A model generated the notes under the pieces. The model did not search any database. It was not told the DNA's origin and worked only from the letters and a program-made list of their open reading frames with translations. From Thermoanaerobacterales bacterium (GTDB taxonomy: Bacteria; Actinomycetota; Acidimicrobiia; Acidimicrobiales; JACDCH01), in contig PKRH01000024.1 of NCBI GenBank assembly GCA_017577565.1, forward strand, positions 1-33,321: 33,321 bases of DNA. The letters run 5' to 3'. How positions within the stretch are numbered: the stretch's first letter is position 1; every line of letters begins with the position of its first letter. Made by a program: the position numbers and the translations under genes. Of this stretch, positions 7,099 through 15,506 are shown piece after piece.

Positions 7099-9357
7099 GT
7101 GTTTCGACGCATCCCGATCAGGGCGAAGGTCGCGGCGGCGCTCGCGGTGCCGCTGCTCGGGCTCGTGACCGCGGCCACGGTCGGCGCCTCGGCCACGACG
7201 GCCTCCGCCCGGCACGCGGCGGACCAGGCCGAGCTGGCCCTGGCCTCCCTCGGCCACGCCGGGCTCGTGACCGCCCTGCAGGACGAGCGCGACCTCGCGC
7301 TCGTCGACATGCTCGGCCTCCGGGAGGGCATCGTGCTCGAGGTCGAGGACCACGCCACGGCCCGGCGGCGCACCACGCTGGCCGCGTCCGAGCTGCGGCG
7401 GGCCCTCGACGGCCAGGACGCCGAGGTCCGCGAGCACTACACGGCGGCCCTGGCCCGCCTCGGCGAGCTGGACGGCCTCCGCGCCCGGGTCGACGGCGGC
7501 GAGCCGGGCGCCGCGCTCGAGGCGTTCACCGGCTACACCTCGATCATCGCCGACCTGTTCGCCGCCCACGACCGCTTCGCGCTCGGCATCGACGACCCCG
7601 ACCTCCGCCGGGGCGACGACCTCGTCCACGGCTCGGCGCTGGCCGCCGACCTGGCCGCCCAGCTCGTCGCCGAGCTGCTGCACGTCGGCACCGGTCCCGG
7701 CGGCGTCGACCGGGTCGACGAGGTGGCGCGCCTGTCCGGCCTGCGCGACGCGCTCGAGCGGGCCCACGCCGCGCTCGCCACCCGCGGCACCGGCGACCAC
7801 GCGGCGGCGGTCGACGCGCTCCTCGGCAACCCGCGGGTCACCGGCCTGCCCGCGCTGGCCCGGTCCGCCGTCGAGTCGGGCGGCCCCGTCGACCCCGCCG
7901 CGGTGCTGGCCGCGGCGCCGCTCGGCCCCCAGGGCGGGCACGTGCCGTTCCGGGAGGTCGTGGTCGCGCAGGTCGAGGAGCGCGCCGACGAGCTGCGGGC
8001 CGGCGCCGCCGCCCGGCGCCGCCTGTTCATCGGCGGGGCGCTGGCGCTCGTCGCCGTGGCGATCCTCGTGGCGTGGCTGGTGAGCCGGTCGATCACCCGC
8101 CCGCTGCGGGAGCTGAGCATCCGGGCGCGGCAGATCGCGTCGTACCGACTCCCGTGCGCCGTGCAGGACGCGCTCGACGCGCCGCCCGGCGAGCCGGCGC
8201 CGACCGAGCCCGACGCCATCGAGGTCCCCGCCCGCGACGAGGTCCGCGAGGTCGCCGACGCGTTCAACGACGTCCAGGTGGCCGCCATCACCCTGGCCGC
8301 CGAGCAGGCCGTGCTGCGGCGGAACGTCGCCGAGTCGCACCTCGACCTCGGGCGGCGCATGCAGAACCTGCTCGGGCGCCTGCTCGACGCGCTCCGCGAC
8401 CTCCAGGCCGGGGAGGACGACCCCGACCGGCAGCGGCGCCTGTTCCGGGTGACCCACCTGGCGACGAGGCTGCGGCGCAACGCGGAGTCGCTGCTCGTCC
8501 TGGCCGGGGCCGAGCCCGCCGTCGGGTGGCACCCGCCGGTCCCGGTCGACGAGGTCGTCCAGGGTGCGCTGGGGGAGGTCGAGCAGTTCGACCGGGTGGT
8601 GGTCCGCCCCCTCGAGCCGGTGGCGCTCGTGGGCGGTGCCGCCGGCGACGTCACCCACCTGCTCGCCGAGCTGATCGAGAACGGGCTGCGCCACTCGCCG
8701 CCCCGCGAGCTGGTCGAGGTCAGCGGGCGGCGGCAGGGCGACGCCTACGAGGTCGTGGTCGTCGACCACGGGCTCGGCATGGCGGCCGACGAGCTGGAGC
8801 GGGCCAACCGGCGCCTCGCCGGCGCCGAGCCGTTCGCGACCACGTCGGCCAAGCACCTCGGTCACCACGTCGTCGCCGTCCTCGCCGCCCGCCACGGCAT
8901 CGGCGTGCGGCTCACCGGCGACGTCGTCGCCGGGATCACCGCGCACGTGACGCTGCCGCCCGCGATCCTGGCCGAGGTCGAGGCCGCGGTGGCACGGCCG
9001 GCCGGGGTCGGGGGCCCCACGGCGGCGGGCGCGCCCGCCCTCCCGGGCGCCCCGGCGGCACCGGTCCACGAGCCGGTCGGGCACCACCCGGTGCCCGCCG
9101 CGCCGGTCGCGACCGGGGCGGCGGCCGGCGGCGTGCCGGAGCGGACCCCGAGCGGCCTGGTCCGGCGGGTGCCGGGGGCGGCCCGCCGTGGCCCGACGGC
9201 ACGCGCCGTCGCCCCGGCTGCACCGCAGGGGGCGGGTGGGCCATCATCGGTCGCGACCGGCGCCGAGGGGCTCCGCCGGTTCCTCTCGGACCTCTCCGCC
9301 GGCGTGGACCGCAGCCTCGCGGCGCAGGGGCCGGGCACCGACGGCGACGACGGATGA
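7099..9357 (+). CDS. Cvn-type (conservon) sensor histidine kinase with NIT-like sensor domain
   Basis: The 752-residue product has an N-terminal membrane helix (about 10-30), then a long helical extracytoplasmic sensor region with LVTALQDERD, as in nitrate/nitrite-sensing (NIT) domains. A second helix (about 310-330) and a HAMP region follow. The kinase core has a likely phospho-acceptor His453 in FRVTHLATRLRRNAESLLVL, an N box with N528 (LAELIENGLRHSPP), and DHGLGM from D556. The Pro/Ala-rich tail ends with SGLVRRVPGA and GLRRFLSDLSAGVDRS, resembling the C-terminal motif of Streptomyces CvnA proteins. The final glycine box is weak (AGIT rather than GGT). The GTG at 7099 is chosen because the membrane helix begins there and ACGGAG lies 6 bases upstream. 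It is followed by its roadblock partner. Confidence 0.85.
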   Translation: MFRRIPIRAKVAAALAVPLLGLVTAATVGASATTASARHAADQAELALASLGHAGLVTALQDERDLALVDMLGLREGIVLEVEDHATARRRTTLAASELRRALDGQDAEVREHYTAALARLGELDGLRARVDGGEPGAALEAFTGYTSIIADLFAAHDRFALGIDDPDLRRGDDLVHGSALAADLAAQLVAELLHVGTGPGGVDRVDEVARLSGLRDALERAHAALATRGTGDHAAAVDALLGNPRVTGLPALARSAVESGGPVDPAAVLAAAPLGPQGGHVPFREVVVAQVEERADELRAGAAARRRLFIGGALALVAVAILVAWLVSRSITRPLRELSIRARQIASYRLPCAVQDALDAPPGEPAPTEPDAIEVPARDEVREVADAFNDVQVAAITLAAEQAVLRRNVAESHLDLGRRMQNLLGRLLDALRDLQAGEDDPDRQRRLFRVTHLATRLRRNAESLLVLAGAEPAVGWHPPVPVDEVVQGALGEVEQFDRVVVRPLEPVALVGGAAGDVTHLLAELIENGLRHSPPRELVEVSGRRQGDAYEVVVVDHGLGMAADELERANRRLAGAEPFATTSAKHLGHHVVAVLAARHGIGVRLTGDVVAGITAHVTLPPAILAEVEAAVARPAGVGGPTAAGAPALPGAPAAPVHEPVGHHPVPAAPVATGAAAGGVPERTPSGLVRRVPGAARRGPTARAVAPAAPQGAGGPSSVATGAEGLRRFLSDLSAGVDRSLAAQGPGTDGDDG

Positions 9358-9374
9358 CGGACGGGGGAGCGAGG

Positions 9375-9794
9375 ATGGCCACCGAGGACGCCCGCAACTT
9401 CAACTGGTTGCTCAACTCCTTCGTCGAGGAGACGGCCGGCGTCCACGACGCGGTCGCGGTGTCCTCCGACGGCGTGCTCCTGGCGCGGTCGAGCTCGCTC
9501 GACCACGAGGCCGGGGAGCAGCTGTGCGCCATCATCGCCGGCTGCACCAGCCTGGCCCGGGCCGCGGACCAGGCCGTCGACGGCGCCGGCGTCGAGCGGG
9601 TCATCATCGCCATGCGGGAGGGCTTCCTCTTCGTGAGCGCGATCGCGGACGGCAGCTGCCTCGGGGTCGTGGCCAGCCGCGACTGCGACGTCGGCTCGGT
9701 CGGCTACCAGACGACCGAGCTCGTGAACCGGGTCGGCACCCTGCTGACGCCCGCCCTGCGGGCCGAGCTGCAGCAGCTGGCGTCCTCGGGCTGA
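9375..9794 (+). CDS. Roadblock/LC7 domain protein, CvnB-like
   Basis: This 139-residue protein (start MATEDARNFNWLLNSFVEET) has the roadblock/LC7 fold signature: NWLLNSFVEETAGVHDAVAVSSDGVLLARS, then a GEQLCAIIAG helix, and LGVVASRDCDVGSVGYQTTELVNRVG near the end. In Streptomyces conservons CvnB sits directly after the CvnA kinase and acts with a DUF742 protein and a small GTPase. Here neither follows; the next gene is a radical SAM enzyme. The ATG at 9375 has GGGGGAG five bases upstream. An earlier ATG at 9354 overlaps the kinase stop as ATGA and is the alternative. Coupled expression with the kinase is very likely. Confidence 0.85.
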   Translation: MATEDARNFNWLLNSFVEETAGVHDAVAVSSDGVLLARSSSLDHEAGEQLCAIIAGCTSLARAADQAVDGAGVERVIIAMREGFLFVSAIADGSCLGVVASRDCDVGSVGYQTTELVNRVGTLLTPALRAELQQLASSG

Positions 9795-9864
9795 CGGCCC
9801 CGCCGCCGCTCGTCCCGGTGTCCTCGACGTCGTCGTGCGCGGCCGAGCGACGCCGGCACGGCGG

Positions 9865-9893
9865 CCGGCACGCCCGCCGGAGCGGTGTGCCGG
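9865..9893 (+). terminator. Possible hairpin after the kinase-roadblock pair
   Basis: CCGGCAC (9865-9871) pairs with GTGCCGG (9887-9893). A second copy of CCGGCAC at 9853-9859 could pair with the same right arm. No T tract follows. It lies about 70 bases after the roadblock stop codon and before the next promoter. Confidence 0.3.
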
Positions 9894-9932
9894 AGCCGCC
9901 GGGCCCGCGGTGCGCGCTCACCGTGGCGGGGT

Positions 9933-9938
9933 TAGCGT
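9933..9938 (+). promoter_or_regulatory. -10 hexamer TAGCGT, leaderless type
   Basis: TAGCGT ends 7 bases before the GTG at 9946, which fixes the start of the radical SAM gene and separates it transcriptionally from the kinase pair upstream. Confidence 0.55.
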
Positions 9939-9945
9939 GGGTGGC

Positions 9946-11061
9946 GTGGACGGCACCGGTTCGACGGTGGTCGCGACCCGGTACTGGCACGAGCTGCCCG
10001 ACGGTCGGGTGCAGTGCGACGTCTGCCCCCGGGCCTGCAAGCTGCGGCCGGGCCAGCGGGGCGTCTGCTTCGTCCGCGGCCGGCCGGAGCGGGGCGAGGG
10101 CGAGGAGGAGCCCGGCGTCGTCCTGCTGACCTACGGGCGGTCGTCCGGCTTCTGCGTCGACCCGATCGAGAAGAAGCCCCTCAACCACTTCCTGCCCGGC
10201 ACGTCCGTCCTGTCCTTCGGCACGGCGGGGTGCAACCTCGCCTGCCGCTTCTGCCAGAACTGGGACATCTCCAAGTCGAAGGAGATCGACACGCTGGCCG
10301 ACGCCGCCTCGCCCGAGGCGATCGCGGACGCCGCCCGCCGGGCCGGCTGCCGCAGCGTGGCCTTCACCTACAACGACCCGACGATCTTCTTCGAGTACGC
10401 GCAGGACGTCGCCGACGCCTGCCACGAGGTGGGCCTCGCCGCCGTCGCGGTGACCGCCGGCTACATGTGCCCGGAGCCCCGCCGGGAGTTCTACGGGCAC
10501 CTCGACGCGCTGAACGTCGACCTCAAGGGCTTCACCGACGACTTCTACCGGCACGTCTGCGGCGGGCGGCTCGAACCGGTCCTCGAGACGCTCGAGTACC
10601 TGCGCCACGAGACCGACCTGTGGTTCGAGATCACGACGCTGCTGATCCCGGGGCGCAACGACGGCGACGCCGAGCTCGACCAGCTCACCGGGTGGGTCGC
10701 CGAGCACCTCGGGCCCGACGTCCCGCTGCACTTCACCGCCTTCCACCCCGACTTCAAGATGACCGACGTCCCCCGCACGCCGCCCGAGACGCTGACCCGG
10801 GCCCGGGCCTGGGGGCTGCGCAACGGGCTGCGCCACGTCTACACCGGCAACGTGCACGACCGCGAGGGCTCGAGCACCTGGTGCCCGGGCTGCGGTGCGC
10901 TGCTCATCGAGCGCGACTGGTACGAGCTCGGCCGCTGGCACCTCACCGACTACGGGCGGTGCCGGACCTGCGGCCACCGCCTCCCCGGCCGCTTCGAGGG
11001 CCGGCCCGGCACGTGGGGGCGGCGGCGCGTCCCCGTCCGGATCGCCGTCGCCTCGTCCTGA
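9946..11061 (+). CDS. amrS: AmmeMemoRadiSam system radical SAM enzyme
   Basis: The 371-residue protein holds the radical SAM cluster motif CX3CX2C at C96, C100 and C103 (GTAGCNLACRFCQNW), which binds a 4Fe-4S cluster and S-adenosylmethionine. Ahead of it is a cysteine group C24/C27/C31/C41 (CDVCPRACKLRPGQRGVC), characteristic of this family and of pyruvate-formate-lyase-activating-like enzymes. A C-terminal zinc-ribbon-like set follows at C313/C316 and C339/C342. FTYNDPTIFFEYA and NVDLKGF are family landmarks. The next gene, 17 bases downstream, encodes the Memo and AMMECR1 partners, confirming the system. The substrate of this system is not established to my knowledge. The GTG start is set by the -10 hexamer 7 bases upstream. 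Confidence 0.9.
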   Translation: MDGTGSTVVATRYWHELPDGRVQCDVCPRACKLRPGQRGVCFVRGRPERGEGEEEPGVVLLTYGRSSGFCVDPIEKKPLNHFLPGTSVLSFGTAGCNLACRFCQNWDISKSKEIDTLADAASPEAIADAARRAGCRSVAFTYNDPTIFFEYAQDVADACHEVGLAAVAVTAGYMCPEPRREFYGHLDALNVDLKGFTDDFYRHVCGGRLEPVLETLEYLRHETDLWFEITTLLIPGRNDGDAELDQLTGWVAEHLGPDVPLHFTAFHPDFKMTDVPRTPPETLTRARAWGLRNGLRHVYTGNVHDREGSSTWCPGCGALLIERDWYELGRWHLTDYGRCRTCGHRLPGRFEGRPGTWGRRRVPVRIAVASS

Positions 11062-11078
11062 CGGGGGGCCGGCGCGCC

Positions 11079-12464
11079 GTGACCTCGGACGCTGCCGCCC
11101 GTCCCGGCGCCGGTGCCACCCGGCCGCCCGCCGTCGCCGGCCTGTTCTACCCGGCCGACGCCGACGACCTGCGCGCCGCCGTCGACCGGGCGCTGGCCGC
11201 CGCGCCGGTCGTCGAGCCCGACGGCCGGCCCCGGGCGGTCATCGCACCCCACGCCGGCTACCGCTACTCGGGCGCCACCGCCGGCGCGGCCTACCGTGCC
11301 GTCGCCGCGGACGCCGAGTGGGTCGAGCGGGTGGCGGTCGTGGGCCCGGCCCACCGGGTGCCGGTCGGCGGCGTCGGCGTCGGCGCCACGACCGCCGCCC
11401 GGTGGGAGACGCCGCTCGGCCCGGTGGACGTCGACGTCGACGCGGTCGGCGACCTGGTGGCCTGCGGGCTGGCGGTGCCCGCCGACGAGGCCCACGCCCC
11501 CGAGCACAGCGTCGAGGTGCACCTGCCGTTCCTGCAGCGGGTGCTCCCGGGCCGGCCCGTCGTCCCGCTCGTCGTCGGCCGGGCCCCGCACGTCCGGGTG
11601 GCCGCCGCGCTCGAGCGCCTGTGGGACGACCGCACGCTCGTCGTCGTGTCCTCCGACCTCAGCCACTACCTCGACGAGGCCACGGCCCGGGCGCGCGACG
11701 AGCGCACCCGGCGGGCCATCCTCGAGGGGCGGCACGGCGACATCGGCCCCTACGACGCCTGCGGCTGCGTCGCCATCGGCGGCCTGCTCGTGGCGGCCCG
11801 CCCCCGCCGGCTCGTGGCCCGCACGCTGGCGATGACGACCTCGGCGGCGGCCTCCGGTGACACCTCCCGGGTCGTCGGCTACGGCAGCTTCGCCCTCGCC
11901 CCCGCCGGGCGGCCGGAGCCCCGGGAGGCGCACTGGCTGCTCGCCCGGGCCCGGAGCGCCATCGCCCACGAGCTGGCGACGGGGGAGCCCGACCCGCTCG
12001 ACGACGACGACGTGCCCGAGCGCCTGCGGTCGCCCGGGTGCTCGTTCGTGACCCTCGAGCGGGAGGGCGAGCTGGCGGGCTGCATCGGCACGCTCCAGCC
12101 GTCGCGGCCGCTGTGGCGCGACGTGGCCCGCAACGCCCGGGGCGCCGCCTTCGCCGACCCCCGCTTCCCGCAGCTGGCGGCGGGCGACCTCGACCGGACG
12201 GCCGTGAAGGTGGCCCTGCTCTCCGCCCTCGAGCCGCTGCCCGCCACCCGCGTCGACCTGCTCGCCGCGCTGCGCCCCGGGACCGACGGCCTGGTGCTCG
12301 CGTCCGGCGAGCGGCGGGCGGCGTTCCTGCCCTCGGTGTGGCGGACCCTGGTCACGCCCGAGCGCTTCGTGTCCGCCCTCCTGGCCAAGGCGGGCCTCGA
12401 CGGCGGGGTCTGGCCGAGCGACCTGCGGGCGTGGCGCTACACGACGACCGACTTCGTCGGCTGA
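11079..12464 (+). CDS. amrB: Fused AmmeMemoRadiSam proteins B (Memo) and A (AMMECR1)
   Basis: This 461-residue protein joins two usually separate partners. The first 260 or so residues are a Memo domain related to extradiol dioxygenases. It has H58 in APHAGYRYSG, H92 in GPAHRVP and C228 in ACGCVAIGG, in the order of the metal ligands H49, H81 and C244 of human MEMO1, and also SSDLSHYLDE. From about 275 to the end is an AMMECR1 domain with LAGCIGTLQP and AFADPRFPQL, its signature segments. The frame is uninterrupted across the join, so this is a real fusion and implies 1:1 stoichiometry. It lies 17 bases after the radical SAM gene. GGGGGG about 10 bases before the GTG may serve as ribosome-binding site. 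Confidence 0.88.
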   Translation: MTSDAAARPGAGATRPPAVAGLFYPADADDLRAAVDRALAAAPVVEPDGRPRAVIAPHAGYRYSGATAGAAYRAVAADAEWVERVAVVGPAHRVPVGGVGVGATTAARWETPLGPVDVDVDAVGDLVACGLAVPADEAHAPEHSVEVHLPFLQRVLPGRPVVPLVVGRAPHVRVAAALERLWDDRTLVVVSSDLSHYLDEATARARDERTRRAILEGRHGDIGPYDACGCVAIGGLLVAARPRRLVARTLAMTTSAAASGDTSRVVGYGSFALAPAGRPEPREAHWLLARARSAIAHELATGEPDPLDDDDVPERLRSPGCSFVTLEREGELAGCIGTLQPSRPLWRDVARNARGAAFADPRFPQLAAGDLDRTAVKVALLSALEPLPATRVDLLAALRPGTDGLVLASGERRAAFLPSVWRTLVTPERFVSALLAKAGLDGGVWPSDLRAWRYTTTDFVG

Positions 12465-12465
12465 C

Positions 12466-12490
12466 GGCCCGCCCCGGGCGGGGTCGGGCC
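12466..12490 (+). terminator. Strong GC hairpin after the Memo-AMMECR1 gene
   Basis: GGCCCG-CCCC-GGGC-GGGG-T-CGGGCC forms a 10-bp stem with one bulged T, two bases after the stop codon at 12464. It separates convergent genes and has no T tract. Confidence 0.5.
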
Positions 12491-12525
12491 ACGCGACGGG
12501 GGAGGGGGCGGCGCGACCCGGGCGC

Positions 12526-14178
12526 TCAGCCGCCCGCCCGGTCGGGGGCGGGGCGGCCCGGCGCCTCGCCGGCCACCGCCCGGGCCCAGGCGTAGTCGGC
12601 CTTGCCGGCGGGGGAGCGCTGCACCCGGTCGACCCAGACGAAGGCCTTCGGCACCTTGTACCCGGCGAGGGACGCCCGGCAGTGGGCCCGCAGCTCGTCG
12701 TCGGCCGGCGGCGCGACGCCGGGCCGGGCGGCCAGGACGGCCACGACCTCCTGCCCCCAGCGCTCGCTGGGCCGGCCGGTGACGATCGCGTCGGCCACCG
12801 CCGGGTGGTCGGTCAGCACCTGCTCGACCTCCTCGGCGAACACCTTCTCGCCGCCGGTGTTGATGGTCACCGAGTCCCGCCCGAGCAGCTCGAGGGTGCC
12901 GTCGTGCCGCAGGCGCACCCGGTCGCCGGCCACGGCGTGGCGCACGCCGTCGACGACGGGGAACGTCGCCGCGGTCTTCTCGGGGTCGCCCAGGTAGCCG
13001 AGCGGCACCCGACCGGCCTGGGCGAGCCAGCCGACCTCGTCGTCGCCCGGCGCCAGGCGGCGGCGCCGGTCGGCCGACAGCACGACCGTCGTGGCCTCGG
13101 GGCGGAAGCGGGCGGACCCGTCGCCCACCGCCTGCCGGCCCGACTCCGACGACCCGAGCACGTCGATGATGCGCAGCCCGGGCACGTGCTCCCGCAGCCG
13201 CTGCGCCACCGCCGGCGACAGCACGGCGCCCCCGGACAGGAGGACCCGCAGCCGGGACAGGTCGTAGGCGTCGGTGTCGAGCTCGTCGAGCAGCGGGCGG
13301 GCGAAGGGGTCGCCGACGATCTGCAGCGACGTGACCCGCTCCCGCTCGCAGGTGCGCAGCACGTCCGCGGGGTCGAAGCGGGTGGGGTCGTCCTGCACGA
13401 CGACCGTCCCGCCGGCGATCCAGGCCGACAGGGCGTTCCAGTGGGCGGCGCCGTGCATGAACGGCGCCGAGGGCAGGACCCGCAGGTCGGTGCGCCGCCG
13501 GGCGGCCGCCACCAGCTCGTCGACCGTGCCCCGCACGCCCAGCGCGGTGGCGAGGAAGTCGCCCTGGCGCCACAGCGTGCCCTTGGGCCGGCCGGTCGTG
13601 CCGCCGGTGTAGAGGACGTAGCGGTCGTCGGGGCTGAGGTCGCGGGGCGGCCGGGGCGTCGCCGCGGCGAGCGCCTCCTCGTACCAGCGGGCCCCGGGCA
13701 GCAGCGGCGCGCCGGAGCCGTCGTCGACCTGCAGCAGCAGGCGGACCTGCGGGAGCTCGGGTAGGACCTCGGCCAGGGTGGCGGCGAAGGCGCCGTGGTA
13801 GACGACCGCGACCGCCCCGCTGTCCCGCAGCACGTGGGCCAGCTCGCCGGCGACGTACCGGTAGTTGACGTTGACGCTCGCGGCCCGCGCCTTCCAGGCG
13901 CCGATCATGCCCTCGAGGTACTCGTGGCCGTTGTGGAGGTAGAGCGCGACGTGGTCGTGCGGCGACTCCCACGGGGCGACCTCCGTGGGCGGGCGGCGCA
14001 GGCCGATGCCGGCGTCGGCCAGCACGGCGGCCAGCCGGCGGGTGCGGTCGGTCACCTCGGCCCAGGTGCGGGTGATCCCGCCCGCCACCAGGCAGTCGCG
14101 GTCGCCGACCGCGGCCGCGACGGCCTCGTGCAGGGCGGCGCAGTTGTGGTCGGCGATGGGGGCGGCGGGGTCGCTCAC
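12526..14178 (-). CDS. Acyl-CoA synthetase (AMP-forming, FadD-like)
   Basis: The 550-residue enzyme of the AMP-binding superfamily activates a carboxylic acid to acyl-AMP and then acyl-CoA. The ATP loop is YTGGTTGRPKGT (190-201), the adenine-side motif GSSESGR (342-348), the hinge region LLGRDSVTINTGGEKVF (431-447), and the catalytic lysine K526 lies in SPAGKADYA. It resembles actinobacterial FadD proteins used for fatty-acid or sterol side-chain breakdown; the substrate is not readable. The GTG at 14178 overlaps the stop of the upstream thioesterase gene as GTGA, indicating translational coupling. The frame stays open upstream inside that gene, but that extension is not homologous. The pair probably balances acyl-CoA formation and release. 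Confidence 0.88.
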   Translation of the reverse strand: MSDPAAPIADHNCAALHEAVAAAVGDRDCLVAGGITRTWAEVTDRTRRLAAVLADAGIGLRRPPTEVAPWESPHDHVALYLHNGHEYLEGMIGAWKARAASVNVNYRYVAGELAHVLRDSGAVAVVYHGAFAATLAEVLPELPQVRLLLQVDDGSGAPLLPGARWYEEALAAATPRPPRDLSPDDRYVLYTGGTTGRPKGTLWRQGDFLATALGVRGTVDELVAAARRRTDLRVLPSAPFMHGAAHWNALSAWIAGGTVVVQDDPTRFDPADVLRTCERERVTSLQIVGDPFARPLLDELDTDAYDLSRLRVLLSGGAVLSPAVAQRLREHVPGLRIIDVLGSSESGRQAVGDGSARFRPEATTVVLSADRRRRLAPGDDEVGWLAQAGRVPLGYLGDPEKTAATFPVVDGVRHAVAGDRVRLRHDGTLELLGRDSVTINTGGEKVFAEEVEQVLTDHPAVADAIVTGRPSERWGQEVVAVLAARPGVAPPADDELRAHCRASLAGYKVPKAFVWVDRVQRSPAGKADYAWARAVAGEAPGRPAPDRAGG

Positions 14179-14966
14179 GGCGTCCGGCGCTGCAGGAGCA
14201 GGCTCTGCACGGCGCGCCCCAGCCGTCCCTTCTCGTCGTAGACCGCGCTCTCGGCCATCCCCATCCCCTGGTCGCTCGGCACGGTCACGGCGTCCAGGCC
14301 GATCCACTCGCCGGCCGGCGGCCGGGCGAGGTGCAGCGTCAGGTCGGGGTTCAGGAAGATCCAGTCGGCGAAGGGCAGCACCCACGAGATGCCGTTGGAG
14401 AAGTCGGCCGCCGCCGCGACGCGCTGGACCCCGCTCGGCTCCTCGTCGCCGACGACCGGCCGGCGGAGGCGGAACCAGGCCCGCGCCGGGCCCGGGCGGT
14501 CGGCGCCGCCGTCGACGAAGCGGATCTCCATCCCGGTGCGGTGGAAGGCCGGGAGGTCGTCCTCGAAGGCGAAGGGCCGCGGCTCGCCGGCGTCGGGGCC
14601 GGGGTCGAGGCGGTGGTCGACGCCCTCGCCGGTCGGCAGCTCGGTGTGGCGGACCGCGACCGCGTGGGCCCGCACGACCTCGACGTCGAGGTCGCCGGCG
14701 CTGACCGACGCGGTGATGCCGAGGACGCGGCGCCCGGGCCGGGGGACGCTGAGGTCGATGGCCAGCGGCTCGAGCGGCACGGGCCGCATCAGCTCGACGG
14801 TGAGCCGGGTGAGGCAGAACTCGTCGCCCGCCTGGCGCTCGACGGCCCGGGCGACCAGCGCGGCCACCGCGCCACCGTGCTGGTGCCGCGGGTCCCAGGG
14901 GCCACGGGTGTGCTCGGAGGGCAGGAAGTAGCCGCCGCGCGGCGTGAACAGCGGCTCGTCTGACAT
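14175..14966 (-). CDS. Acyl-CoA thioesterase family protein (TesB-like double hotdog)
   Basis: The 263-residue protein has two hotdog-type halves. The first contains GPWDPRHQHGGAVAALVARA followed by LTRLTVELMRPVPLEPL, the usual substrate-helix and strand pattern. The second contains AAADFSNGISWVLPF and NPDLTLHLARPPAGEWIGL, ending with GMAESAVYDEKGRLGRAVQSLL, as in actinobacterial thioesterase-family proteins. The role would be hydrolysis of acyl-CoA in the cytoplasm. It is the first gene of a two-gene operon with the acyl-CoA synthetase (4-base overlap). The ATG at 14966 follows TACGCT by 7 bases, so a leaderless message is expected. Substrate range is unknown. Confidence 0.82.
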   Translation of the reverse strand: MSDEPLFTPRGGYFLPSEHTRGPWDPRHQHGGAVAALVARAVERQAGDEFCLTRLTVELMRPVPLEPLAIDLSVPRPGRRVLGITASVSAGDLDVEVVRAHAVAVRHTELPTGEGVDHRLDPGPDAGEPRPFAFEDDLPAFHRTGMEIRFVDGGADRPGPARAWFRLRRPVVGDEEPSGVQRVAAAADFSNGISWVLPFADWIFLNPDLTLHLARPPAGEWIGLDAVTVPSDQGMGMAESAVYDEKGRLGRAVQSLLLQRRTP

Positions 14967-14973
14967 CGGGCCG

Positions 14974-14979
14974 AGCGTA
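14974..14979 (-). promoter_or_regulatory. -10 hexamer TACGCT, leaderless type
   Basis: On the minus strand TACGCT is followed by CGGCCCG and then the ATG at 14966, a 7-base gap with no Shine-Dalgarno sequence. Confidence 0.55.
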
Positions 14980-15017
14980 GTTCTCCGGGCGGCGGGGGCT
15001 GGAACGCCGGGCGGGCG

Positions 15018-15494
15018 TCAGGCGGCCCGCTTCTCGACCACCGTGACCCGGCGCATCACGTCGCCGGGGGTGATCCGGTCGGCGACGTCGAGGCCGGCGG
15101 TGACGTACCCGAAGAGGTTGTAGGCCTTGTCGAGCTTGGTCCGGCAGTCGTCGATGCAGATGAAGAACTGCGAGCCGTTGGTGTCCGGCCCGGCGTTGGC
15201 CATGGCGACGGCGCCGTGGGTGTACTCGCCCCGCACGGGCTCGTCGGGGAACGTGTAGCCGGGGCCGCCCCGCCCGGTGCCCTCCGGGTCGCCGCCCTGG
15301 ATGACGAAGTCCGGCACGACGCGGTGGAAGGTGGTGCCGTCGTAGAAGCCCCGGCGGGCCAGGGCGACGAAGTTGTTCACCGTCATGGGCGCGAGCTTCG
15401 GGTCGAGCTCCATGACGATGTCGCCCTTGTCGGTGGTGATGGTGACCTCGTAGGTCGCGTCGTCGTCGATCTCGTGGGCGGGGGGCGATGCCAT
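15018..15494 (-). CDS. Cyclophilin-type peptidyl-prolyl isomerase
   Basis: This 158-residue single-domain cyclophilin speeds cis-trans isomerisation at proline. The catalytic arginine R58 lies in TTFHRVVPDFVIQGGDP, GSQFFI (107-112) forms the binding pocket, and the closing loop LDKAYNLFGYV is present. No signal peptide or membrane segment precedes the domain, so it is probably cytoplasmic. The ATG at 15494 follows TAGGGT by 6 bases. That hexamer lies on the opposite strand of, and overlaps, the -10 of the divergent gene at 15513. It converges on nothing downstream; a 51-base gap leads to the promoter of the thioesterase operon, which reads the same way. Confidence 0.92.
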   Translation of the reverse strand: MASPPAHEIDDDATYEVTITTDKGDIVMELDPKLAPMTVNNFVALARRGFYDGTTFHRVVPDFVIQGGDPEGTGRGGPGYTFPDEPVRGEYTHGAVAMANAGPDTNGSQFFICIDDCRTKLDKAYNLFGYVTAGLDVADRITPGDVMRRVTVVEKRAA

Positions 15495-15499
15495 GGCCG

Positions 15500-15506
15500 T
15501 ACCCTA
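15500..15506. promoter_or_regulatory. Two divergent -10 hexamers overlapping in 7 bp
   Basis: TACCCTA contains TACCCT on the plus strand (7 bases before the ATG at 15513) and TAGGGT on the minus strand (6 bases before the ATG at 15494). The hexamers share five base pairs and the two coding regions are only 18 bp apart. Both genes look leaderless. Confidence 0.6.

Noticed and set aside
11079..12464. A sequencing frameshift artificially joining Memo and AMMECR1.
   Set aside because: Both domains are complete and the linker is ordinary coding sequence in one frame; no stop or overlap signal lies between them.
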